The position numbers and the translations under genes were made by a program. Source: Colwellia sp. 20A7 (lineage in GTDB: Bacteria; Pseudomonadota; Gammaproteobacteria; Enterobacterales; Alteromonadaceae). Taken from it: DNA of 64,000 nucleotides. The notes under the pieces are model-generated. The model did no database searches and had not been told where the DNA came from. It saw only the letters and a program-made list of their open reading frames with translations. The number at the start of each line of letters is the position of its first letter. The stretch's first letter is position 1. Below are positions 54,949-62,792 of the stretch, in pieces. Location: contig NZ_CP047130.1 in the NCBI RefSeq assembly GCF_009832865.1, positions 2,666,001-2,730,000 on the forward strand, read 5' to 3'.

Positions 54949-56100
54949 TTACTTAAAACCTTTCTCAGCAAATTCTTGTAGTAACTTGCCAAATAACTCT
55001 TTTCGCCAAACAATTAAAATATCAGGGTAAACACCTGTATTTTCGCAATGTTTTTTAGCCTCATTTAAATCAAAGTACCAAGTTAAGAATTGGTTGATTT
55101 GTTTTTTAGACGCTAAATTTTCAATAGTTAAATCATGCTTTTCAGCAATAGCATTGATAAACGATTTTACCTGTTTAAATATTTGCTTATAACCTGGGTA
55201 CTCATCTAATCGCTGTATTTTTTTCGGGTAACTGACCTCTTGGTCTTGATTAGCTTCTTGTACAATAGCTAGCATTGCTTTACCTTTATGCCGAATATCA
55301 AGCACCTCAGCACCATCTAACTTGTTCATTGCAGATAAACTTACCGGGTTATTTGCGGCAACAGCCATCATGGTATTTTCTTTAACAACGTATCCCAAAG
55401 GTAGATCACGCATTTTTGCTTGTTGAAAACGCCACTTAACTAAGTGTTGTAAGATATTTAATTGCTTAGAGTTTAATCGCCAAGCTAATTTCATTTGACG
55501 ATATAGCAAATTTTCATCAACAGGCGTAAATTTTCTGTCGATAAGTAGTTGTGTTTCTTGTTGAGCGTAATTCAGCCAACCAGCCTGTTCAAGTAACGTA
55601 ACTAATTTAGGATAAATATTAAATAAATACTCTACATCTGCACTAGCATAATTTAATTGTTTTTCTGACAATGGCCTTCTTGTCCAATCTGTACGAGACT
55701 CTGACTTATCAAGCTCAACCCCTGTAAAATGTTCAACCATCGCTGCATAACCTATTGATAGTCCATGCCCTAAAAATGACATCATTATTTGACTATCAAG
55801 TAGGTTAACAGGTTTACAATTAGCACTCGTTAAGAATACTTCTAAATCTTCTGAGCAAGCATGAAGCACTTTAACAATATTTTCATTCGTCAATAGTTGC
55901 CAAAATGGTGATAAATCATCAATTGCTATCGGATCAATCAAGGCCAGTGTTTTGCCATCATAAACTTGCAGCAAGCCTAATTTAGGATAAAAGGTACGAG
56001 TACGAACAAACTCAGTATCTATTGCTAGTACACTGGCTGTATTGTATTGCTGACAAAGGGTTTGTAAACTTATAAAATCTTCAATTAATTGATACTGCAT
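54949..56100 (-). CDS. rnd: Ribonuclease D
   Basis: 383 residues. The 3'-exonuclease DEDDy site is visible: D28 and E30 in LAIDTEFVRTRT, D85 in LHACSEDLEVF, and the Tyr/Asp pair in LNYASADVEYL. It is followed by an HRDC domain (about 205-290, LLYRQMKLAWRLNSKQLNILQHLVKWR). It trims the 3' ends of tRNA precursors. The size matches E. coli RNase D (375). Confidence 0.94.
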   Translation of the reverse strand: MQYQLIEDFISLQTLCQQYNTASVLAIDTEFVRTRTFYPKLGLLQVYDGKTLALIDPIAIDDLSPFWQLLTNENIVKVLHACSEDLEVFLTSANCKPVNLLDSQIMMSFLGHGLSIGYAAMVEHFTGVELDKSESRTDWTRRPLSEKQLNYASADVEYLFNIYPKLVTLLEQAGWLNYAQQETQLLIDRKFTPVDENLLYRQMKLAWRLNSKQLNILQHLVKWRFQQAKMRDLPLGYVVKENTMMAVAANNPVSLSAMNKLDGAEVLDIRHKGKAMLAIVQEANQDQEVSYPKKIQRLDEYPGYKQIFKQVKSFINAIAEKHDLTIENLASKKQINQFLTWYFDLNEAKKHCENTGVYPDILIVWRKELFGKLLQEFAEKGFK

Positions 56101-56200
56101 AATTTTTACGTTTTTTATCCCTTTATTTCTTAATGTTGTGTAATCAACTTAGCTTGGTAAGTTGATTACTCATGCCTGTATATAGTATTTAAAGCGACCG

Positions 56201-57274
56201 TTACTTTCTTCTACGGCGTGTTGCTTGTTGATGACGCTGTTGATGTTTTTTCACCGAGCGACGAATTCTGCGGCTCTTAGCGTTATCCATTGCTTTTTCA
56301 TCAACCTTTACTTTCGATTGTTTTTCAGGCGTTAACTGTACTAACTTACGAAAGTAATTAACATCTTGTAGTCCTAACTCTGTCCAACCGCCCAAAGGTA
56401 ACTGTCGTTTCATTTCCATGTCACCATAACGAACACGAATTAAGCGACTTACTTGTACTTCTTGGCTTTCCCATAAACGTCTAACTTCACGGTTACGACC
56501 TTCAGATAGTACTACATGGAACCAATGATTTCTTCCCTCACCACCACGGTAAGTAATTTTTTGAAAACGTGCTGGGCCATCTTCAAGTTTTACACCAGTA
56601 CGAAGCGTTTGTAACATAGCTTCATTGATTTCACCAAAAACACGAACAGCGTATTCACGCTCAACTTTTTGTGATGGATGCATCAAACGGTTGGCTAATT
56701 CACCGTCAGTGGTAAAAAGTAACATACCTGATGTATTTATATCTAAACGACCAACGGCAACCCAACGCCCTGATTCTAAAGGAGGTAAGCGATCGAAAAC
56801 AGTTGCCCTACCCTCAGGGTCTTTACGCGTACACATTTCGCCTTCTGGTTTGTTGTACATTAATATGCGACAAATATCGTCGTCTTGCGCTGTTAACTTA
56901 ACTTGATGTCCATCAATACGAATTTGTTCGCTACCATCAACTCTATCACCTAAGAAAGCTGTTTTTCCATCAACACTGACACGTCCTTGACCAATAATAG
57001 TCTCCATTTCTCGACGTGACCCTTTACCAGCTCTCGCTAAAACCTTCTGCAATTTTTCAGAATCTTTAACGGTCGCTTTTTTAAAATCAACTTTTACCGG
57101 GAGCTCTTCAGGTTTTTTACCTTTCCCTTGGCCTGGCTTACCCGGTGTTGCTTTACTCTGACCTTTTTTAACGATGGCTTTTGTACCTGTACCACGGCTG
57201 CCATATTTATTATTAGCAGATTTAGAATCGGTAGAAGTGCTTTTACTTTTAGATGTTTTTTTGTCTAGTGACAT
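56201..57274 (-). CDS. rluB: 23S rRNA pseudouridine synthase (RluB type)
   Basis: 357 residues: a low-complexity Lys/Ser/Gly-rich N-terminal extension (1-65), an S4 RNA-binding domain ([31 protein letters not shown]), the catalytic domain with D178 in [27 protein letters not shown], and a very basic tail ([23 protein letters not shown]). RluB makes pseudouridine 2605 in helix 93 of 23S rRNA. RluE/RluF are alternatives, but the S4 domain, tail and position next to yciO-rnm-trp favour RluB. Confidence 0.92.
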   Translation of the reverse strand: MSLDKKTSKSKSTSTDSKSANNKYGSRGTGTKAIVKKGQSKATPGKPGQGKGKKPEELPVKVDFKKATVKDSEKLQKVLARAGKGSRREMETIIGQGRVSVDGKTAFLGDRVDGSEQIRIDGHQVKLTAQDDDICRILMYNKPEGEMCTRKDPEGRATVFDRLPPLESGRWVAVGRLDINTSGMLLFTTDGELANRLMHPSQKVEREYAVRVFGEINEAMLQTLRTGVKLEDGPARFQKITYRGGEGRNHWFHVVLSEGRNREVRRLWESQEVQVSRLIRVRYGDMEMKRQLPLGGWTELGLQDVNYFRKLVQLTPEKQSKVKVDEKAMDNAKSRRIRRSVKKHQQRHQQATRRRRK

Positions 57275-57366
57275 GTATTTTTACTCTGTTACGTCAGTAG
57301 CAGTTCCCTAGAAACTTACTTCTGGCTCATTTGTACGTTATTAACGTTTTGAATATTTAAAGCGTG

Positions 57367-57987
57367 TTACTCAAATGGAGAAGGATCACCTTCGCCTACT
57401 CGTATAACTTCAATATCGTCGTTTGAAAAATCAATAACTGTTGTTGGGTGTTCACCTAAATGACCACCATTAATAATTAAATCTACTTGATGCTCTAACA
57501 AATCGCGAATATGTTCCGGATCAAACTCAGCCATGGTCTCCCCTGGCATGATCAAACTCGTAGACATTATAGGCTCTGCAAGTTCAGCCAACAAGGCTTG
57601 GCAAATAATATTATCAGGCACTCGAATACCAATGGTTTTCTTTTTCGGATTAAGTAACCGTTTAGGCACTTCTTTACTACCTTTAAAGATAAACGTATAA
57701 GCACCGGGTGTATTATTTTTCAGTAATCTATATGCGGTGTTATCAATACGCGTATATTCAGATAATTGTGATAAGTCCTGACAAACCAAGGTAAAATTAT
57801 GACTTTTACTAATATCTCGAATTTGGCAAATGCGTTCTAAAGCTTTCTTATCACCTATATGACATCCTAAAGCATAACCAGAGTCTGTTGGGTAAACAAT
57901 AACACCACCGTCTTTAATAATTGCTACGGCTTGTTTCATTAAACGCCCTTGAGGGGTCTCTGGATGAACATAAAAAAACTGACTCAT
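57367..57987 (-). CDS. yciO: YciO-type Sua5/YrdC family protein
   Basis: 206 residues forming one YrdC domain: GGVIVYPTDSGYALGCHIGDKKALERICQIRD near the N-terminus and IMSTSLIMPGETM, VDLIINGGHLGEHPTTVIDF toward the end. The family makes threonylcarbamoyl-AMP for tRNA t6A; E. coli YciO itself has uncertain activity. The order rluB-yciO-rnm beside trp is conserved with enterobacteria and supports YciO rather than TsaC. It starts 63 bp after the rnm stop. Confidence 0.9.
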   Translation of the reverse strand: MSQFFYVHPETPQGRLMKQAVAIIKDGGVIVYPTDSGYALGCHIGDKKALERICQIRDISKSHNFTLVCQDLSQLSEYTRIDNTAYRLLKNNTPGAYTFIFKGSKEVPKRLLNPKKKTIGIRVPDNIICQALLAELAEPIMSTSLIMPGETMAEFDPEHIRDLLEHQVDLIINGGHLGEHPTTVIDFSNDDIEVIRVGEGDPSPFE

Positions 57988-58050
57988 GATAATTTCCTTT
58001 TTTAATGCTTAACGTTACTACTTAAGAAGCATTATCGAAATTAGAAGCTA

Positions 58051-58956
58051 TTAATTCCACAATGCCCAAACAGGTGAAGCACCATCAGGTAAGATTAAAT
58101 TACGGCCAAGATCCGACCATTTATTTGGCTGATGAAAATCAGATCCCGTTGATGCATGCAAATTATATTCTAAACAGTAGTTTAGCATTATTTGTCGCTG
58201 TTGGGGATTCATTTGAGGTAAAACAACTTCTAAAGCATCACCTTGGCTTTCTTTGAAATGCACAATTAACCGTCTTAACCATTTTGCCGATAAGTCATAA
58301 CGAATGGGATGTGCCATAACAGCAGTACCTCCAGCAGCATGTATTACTTCAACAGCTTCTTCAATAGAACACCAAACAGGCTTTACATAAGCTTTTTGAG
58401 TATTACGCCCTTTTTTTCCTAAATATAGATCAAAGGCTTTTTGCATCGTTCCAACATGACCTTGTTGAAATAACACTTTAGCAAAATGTGCTCTCGTGAT
58501 TGTACCTTTGCCTGCAATCGCTTTAGCATCATGGTAAGCATCAGGAAAACCACAATTAGCTAGCTTTTCACCTATTGTTATAGCTCGTTGTTCTCGCGCT
58601 TGCTGTTGTGAAGTAATTAACTTTTGTAGCGCTAAGTTATTTTTATCAAAATTAAGACCTACAATATGGATCTCAAAACCTTGCCAAGCGGTAGATATTT
58701 CAATACCAGTGATTAATTTTAATGGAATATTATTTTCCATTATATAATCTTGCGCTATATCAAACCCTGCTACTGTATCGTGATCAGTGATAGCTAAAAC
58801 ATCTATCTGATAGTTAACAGCCCTATCTATCAAGGTTTGTGGCGGCAAACTTCCGTCAGAGCAATGAGTGTGACAATGTAAATCAATACGGCCATGAGAA
58901 AAACCGTCGGTTTTTTCAATTAAAAAAGGAAAATCAGTGGTTGACAGCAACGCCAT
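58051..58956 (-). CDS. rnm: PHP-domain 5'-3' exoribonuclease/nucleoside 3',5'-bisphosphate phosphatase (RNase AM)
   Basis: 301 residues with the PHP metal motifs GRIDLHCHTHCSDGSL (H27, H29), LAITDHDTVAGF, GIEISTAW, and later TAVMAHPIRYD and STGSDFHQP. E. coli YciV/TrpH (RNase AM) trims 5' ends of rRNAs and removes 3'-phosphates from 3',5'-bisphosphorylated oligonucleotides. The gene is divergent from the trp operon, its usual neighbour. Confidence 0.92.
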   Translation of the reverse strand: MALLSTTDFPFLIEKTDGFSHGRIDLHCHTHCSDGSLPPQTLIDRAVNYQIDVLAITDHDTVAGFDIAQDYIMENNIPLKLITGIEISTAWQGFEIHIVGLNFDKNNLALQKLITSQQQAREQRAITIGEKLANCGFPDAYHDAKAIAGKGTITRAHFAKVLFQQGHVGTMQKAFDLYLGKKGRNTQKAYVKPVWCSIEEAVEVIHAAGGTAVMAHPIRYDLSAKWLRRLIVHFKESQGDALEVVLPQMNPQQRQIMLNYCLEYNLHASTGSDFHQPNKWSDLGRNLILPDGASPVWALWN

Positions 58957-59077
58957 AATAAGGTCTTCTATAGGAACTTTCTTGTGGGTAGATTTTTTTC
59001 TTTAAGATATTTTCAACAATAAACTTAAAGAACAACCTACTTATTGTGATTACAAGTTTACTTATTAGAGCAGAATA

Positions 59078-59146
59078 ATGATACAAACAAAGCAATTTAA
59101 TTTAATATACGGCCAACTTGGTTGGTGGTGGCATAACTCTACATAA
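59078..59146 (+). CDS. trpL: trp operon leader peptide (three consecutive Trp codons)
   Basis: A 22-residue ORF (ATG 59078, TAA 59144-59146) containing GQLGWWWHNST at its end: Trp codons 16-18 in tandem. GAGCAG lies 5 nt upstream as a weak ribosome site. It precedes a mutually exclusive antiterminator/terminator pair, so ribosome stalling at the Trp codons under tryptophan starvation should allow readthrough into trpE. The product itself probably has no other role. Confidence 0.9.
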   Translation: MIQTKQFNLIYGQLGWWWHNST

Positions 59147-59256
59147 GTGGGTTGTGATAATTGCGTGTGTCTTACTATAAGCTGATAAACTGAAAGCTAG
59201 AGTAAATCAAAACAAATTACAAAACCCGCTAAAATTAGCGGGTTTTCTGCTTTTTA
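59147..59256 (+). terminator. trp attenuator: antiterminator and intrinsic terminator
   Basis: Terminator: AAAACCCGCT (59221-59230) against AGCGGGTTTT (59237-59246), then CTGCTTTTT. Alternative pairing: GTGGGTTGTGATAATTG (59147-59163, right after the leader stop) is largely complementary to CAAATTACAAAACCCGC (59213-59229), which includes the left arm of the terminator. The two folds exclude each other, as required for attenuation. Confidence 0.88.
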
Positions 59257-59353
59257 AAGCCCTAAAGTTTTATAAGCAGTTATTTGGGAAAACGTTGTTA
59301 ATACTATATTTAACTACAGCAAATTTTAATTAACATTAATAAGAGAAAATACA

Positions 59354-59410
59354 ATGAATAAAACAAGAACATGGTTTCTTTGGTGGCTTCAGCCAATTTA
59401 TGCAGGATGA
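59354..59410 (+). CDS. Second Trp-rich leader-like ORF (18 residues)
   Basis: ATG 59354 to TGA 59408-59410, sequence MNKTRTWFLWWLQPIYAG, with Trp at 7, 10 and 11. A purine-rich site (AAGAGAAAA) lies 4-12 nt ahead. It sits after the first attenuator terminator and 17-35 bp before the two possible trpE starts. No second intrinsic terminator separates it from trpE, so if it is regulatory it would act on translation or Rho access. CATGGTT (59370-59376, spanning the first Trp codon) can pair with AACCAATG (59423-59430, covering ATG 59428) with one bulge. Three Trp in 18 residues is unlikely by chance. Confidence 0.6.
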   Translation: MNKTRTWFLWWLQPIYAG

Positions 59411-59445
59411 CACTCTAAAAATAACCAATGAAAAAGAAGACACAA

Positions 59446-61101
59446 ATGACAAAGTTAAATCAAAGTACCTATGACCAAGCTACGGCAAGTGTTTGCACAT
59501 TAACGGATAACGCTAATTATCAAAGCGACCCATTAAGTGTTTATCAATTGCTTTGCCACGATAAAGAAAATAATTTACTCCTAGAGTCAGCAGAAATAGA
59601 TCAAAAGCATTTATTAAAAAGTCTATTACTCGTTGATGCCGCTTTAAAAATTGTTTGTAATGACAATGTTGTTACTTTTAGCGCATTAACAGTTAATGGC
59701 CAAACCGCGCTACAATTTGCTGCGGCTCAATTACAAGATCATGCAAAACTTACCTTTTGTGAAAACAAACAAGTATTAACTGCCACTTTTCCCGATATTC
59801 CTACAGAGCTTGATGAAAAAGCACGATTAATGGCGATGAATCCATTTGAAAGCTTACGTTTATTTAATCGTATAGAAAACAGCGATAATCATCACTTTGC
59901 TATTTTTCTCGGTGGTGCATTTGCTTTCGACATGATCAGTATGAGCGAAACGCTGCCACAAGTTCCAGATGGTGAAAACACCTGCCCAGATTTTGTTTAC
60001 TATTTAGCAGAAACGGTTGTTGTGATAGATCATGAAAAAAGAAGCACTGAAATTATTGCTAACTTATTCTCTTCATCAAATGAAAAAAATATTAAACAGG
60101 TTGATCCAACGAAATCAGCTGAACGTATTGCCCACATAAAATCATTACTATCAGATAATATTACGACTGAATCTATCGATCCATTAATTAAAAGAAACAA
60201 CGCTATTGTTGATAATTCGCAGGTAGTCTCTGTAGATATTAGTGATGAACAGTTTTGCAAAAATGTTGAAGAATTAAAAGAGAACATTCGTGCTGGAGAT
60301 ATTTTCCAAGTTGTACCGTCTCGCACTTTTTCGTTACCTTGCTTAGATAGCATAACGGCTTATCAAGCATTAAAATTGAGCAACCCTAGTCCTTATATGT
60401 TTTATCTTAAAGACAGTGATTTTTCTATGTTTGGCGCTTCTCCTGAATCAGCGATTAAATATCAACAAAACTCTCCTGAAGGAAAACGACAAGTTGAAAT
60501 TTACCCTATTGCCGGTACTCGCCCACGGGGATTAAATGCCGATGGTAGTATCTCGTTAGATTTAGACTCAAGAATAGAGTTAGAGTTAAGACAAGATAAA
60601 AAAGAATCAGCCGAACATATTATGTTAGTTGATTTAGCACGTAATGATATTGCACGTGTTTGTAAACCAGGCACTCGCTATGTTGCCGATTTATTAAAAG
60701 TGGATCGTTATTCTCATGTTATGCACTTAGTGTCACGCGTATGCGGTACTTTACTCGAAGAGTTAGACGCTTTACACGCCTATCAAGCATGTATGAATAT
60801 GGGAACCTTGTCAGGTGCACCTAAAGTGAAAGCAACCTCTCTAATAAGAGAAATTGAAGGTAAGCGTCGCGGCAGTTATGGTGGCGCTGTTGGCTACCTA
60901 ACTGGTGAAGGTGAAATGGATACCTGTATTGTTATCCGTTCGGCGTTTGTCAAAAACAATATTGCTTATGTACAAGCAGGAGCCGGTGTTGTTTATGATT
61001 CTATTCCTCAGGCTGAAGCTGATGAAACCAAACAAAAAGCACAAGCGGTTATTAATGCCGTATTAGCATCGAATGAATCACTAGCTCCAGGAGTGAACTA
61101 A
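59446..61101 (+). CDS. trpE: Anthranilate synthase component I
   Basis: About 551 residues. The N-terminal part has the tryptophan-feedback motif NLLLESAEI, and the chorismate-binding domain has GDIFQVVPSRTFSLP, NPSPYMFYLKDSDFSMFGASPESAIKY, PIAGTRPRG, ELRQDKKESAEHIMLVDLARNDIARVC, MGTLSGAPKVKATSLIREIEGKRRGSYGGAVGYLTGEGEMDTCIVIRSA. It turns chorismate and ammonia into anthranilate. An ATG at 59428 is also in frame (MKKKTQMTKLN), but the purine-rich AAGAAGA lies at good distance before 59446, and no ribosome site precedes 59428. The stop overlaps trpG by 1 bp. Confidence 0.96.
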   Translation: MTKLNQSTYDQATASVCTLTDNANYQSDPLSVYQLLCHDKENNLLLESAEIDQKHLLKSLLLVDAALKIVCNDNVVTFSALTVNGQTALQFAAAQLQDHAKLTFCENKQVLTATFPDIPTELDEKARLMAMNPFESLRLFNRIENSDNHHFAIFLGGAFAFDMISMSETLPQVPDGENTCPDFVYYLAETVVVIDHEKRSTEIIANLFSSSNEKNIKQVDPTKSAERIAHIKSLLSDNITTESIDPLIKRNNAIVDNSQVVSVDISDEQFCKNVEELKENIRAGDIFQVVPSRTFSLPCLDSITAYQALKLSNPSPYMFYLKDSDFSMFGASPESAIKYQQNSPEGKRQVEIYPIAGTRPRGLNADGSISLDLDSRIELELRQDKKESAEHIMLVDLARNDIARVCKPGTRYVADLLKVDRYSHVMHLVSRVCGTLLEELDALHAYQACMNMGTLSGAPKVKATSLIREIEGKRRGSYGGAVGYLTGEGEMDTCIVIRSAFVKNNIAYVQAGAGVVYDSIPQAEADETKQKAQAVINAVLASNESLAPGVN

Positions 61102-61772
61102 TGACCTTAGCTAAAAATAAAAAAACGACTGTTAACAAGAGAAACACAAAACTATTTATGCTTGATAATTTAGATTCATTTACTTATAACTTAGTCGATG
61201 AATTTCAATGCTTAGGTTTTGAACCTACCGTTTATCGTAATACGTTAAGCTGTGATTTTATATTTAACAAAATGCTTGAACACACGAAAGAAACTGGTGA
61301 GAAAGTTATTTTAGTATTATCTCCTGGCCCAGGTGCACCTAAAAATGCAGGCTGTTTAATGGCATTGATTAGTTTATGCGCAGGAAAAATACCAATGCTT
61401 GGCATTTGTTTAGGTCATCAAGCATTAATTGAACATTATGGTGGCACTGTTGGACGCGCGGAAGAAATAGTACATGGTAAATCATCACCAATAACACATT
61501 GTGCTAGCGGCCCTTTTGCTAATATTCCTAATCCATTACCGGTTGCCCGTTATCATTCATTAGTTGGTATAAAAGTTCCAAACTCTTTAACTGTGATTGC
61601 CGACTATAACAATATGGCGATGGCTATTTGCCAAGAGCAGGATGCAATATTAGCGTATCAATTTCATCCAGAATCTATTTTAACCACTTTTGGCTCTACA
61701 TTATTAGCACAAAGTTTTGATTATTTACTGACTTTGAGTGAGAACCTAAACACTAAGACGCTAGGATTATAA
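61101..61772 (+). CDS. trpG: Anthranilate synthase component II (glutamine amidotransferase)
   Basis: 223 residues: MLDNLDSFTYNLVDEFQ, LSPGPGAPKNAG, the nucleophile C103 in MLGICLGHQALIEHYGG, and the His-Glu pair in AYQFHPESIL. It releases ammonia from glutamine for TrpE. It is separate from trpD (unlike the E. coli TrpGD fusion). An N-terminal basic extension of about 17 residues precedes the domain. TAATG overlap with trpE ensures coupled synthesis. Confidence 0.95.
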   Translation: MTLAKNKKTTVNKRNTKLFMLDNLDSFTYNLVDEFQCLGFEPTVYRNTLSCDFIFNKMLEHTKETGEKVILVLSPGPGAPKNAGCLMALISLCAGKIPMLGICLGHQALIEHYGGTVGRAEEIVHGKSSPITHCASGPFANIPNPLPVARYHSLVGIKVPNSLTVIADYNNMAMAICQEQDAILAYQFHPESILTTFGSTLLAQSFDYLLTLSENLNTKTLGL

Positions 61773-61773
61773 C

Positions 61774-62790
61774 ATGACGAATATATTATCTACCTTAGTT
61801 GACGGCAAAGACCTTGATCAACAAACAATTAAAACATTTTTTGAAGAAGTTCTTAAGGGTGAAACAGATCCTATCTTGCTCGCTAGTGTACTTACTGCAT
61901 TAAAAATAAAAGGCGAAACACCCGAAGAGATATCAGGTGCCGCTATCGCAATTAAAAGCGCAGCAACAAACTTTCCTCCACAAAATATCGGTGTCGCAGA
62001 TTGTGTAGGTACCGGCGGCGATGGTGCAAATACCATTAACATTTCAACTACCGCGGCTATTTTAGCCGCAACCTGTGGCTTGAAAATGGCAAAACATGGT
62101 AACCGTAGTGTTTCAAGTATGTCAGGGTCTGCCGATTTGCTTGAAGCATTTGGTGTAAACTTAAACATGTCCCCAGAAACAGCTAGTAACTGTTTAGATA
62201 AAGCAAATTTATGCTTTTTATATGCTCCTGCATATCACACTGGTTTTAAGTATGCGGTAACAGTACGTAAAACAATGGGTGTACGAACGTTATTCAATAT
62301 TTTAGGGCCTCTAGCAAACCCTGCCAACCCGAGTGTTATGTTACTTGGTGTATACACACCTGACTTATTGCTACCTATGGCTGAAGCTCTACAGCTGACG
62401 GGTGTAGAACGTGCTTTTGTTGTTTATGGTAGTGGTTTAGATGAAATAGCACTTCACGGTGACACCAATGTTATTGAGCTTAAGGAAGGGAAATTAACTG
62501 AACGTACTATTTCCCCACAAGACTTTGGTTTAAAAAACTACTCCCTTGAACAAATCAAAGGGGGCACTCCGCAAGAGAATGCTGACATTATTAAAACAAT
62601 TTTATCAGGTGAAGGACAAGAAGCTCACAATGCTGCAGTAATAATTAATTGTGCCGCATTGCTTTATTTACATGGTAAAACGGATAATTTAAAAGACGCC
62701 GCTCAACTAGCAAGCGATGTATTAAAAAGTGGCAAAGGCCTAGAAACACTAGAGCAACTTGTTGTACTTTCTAACGAGGAATGTAAATAA
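61774..62790 (+). CDS. trpD: Anthranilate phosphoribosyltransferase
   Basis: 338 residues with DCVGTGGDGANTINISTTAAILAA (phosphoribosyl-pyrophosphate binding), KHGNRSVSSMSGSADLLEA and FNILGPLANPANP. It attaches the phosphoribosyl group to anthranilate. It begins 1 bp after the trpG stop. Confidence 0.96.
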   Translation: MTNILSTLVDGKDLDQQTIKTFFEEVLKGETDPILLASVLTALKIKGETPEEISGAAIAIKSAATNFPPQNIGVADCVGTGGDGANTINISTTAAILAATCGLKMAKHGNRSVSSMSGSADLLEAFGVNLNMSPETASNCLDKANLCFLYAPAYHTGFKYAVTVRKTMGVRTLFNILGPLANPANPSVMLLGVYTPDLLLPMAEALQLTGVERAFVVYGSGLDEIALHGDTNVIELKEGKLTERTISPQDFGLKNYSLEQIKGGTPQENADIIKTILSGEGQEAHNAAVIINCAALLYLHGKTDNLKDAAQLASDVLKSGKGLETLEQLVVLSNEECK

Positions 62791-62792
62791 TC

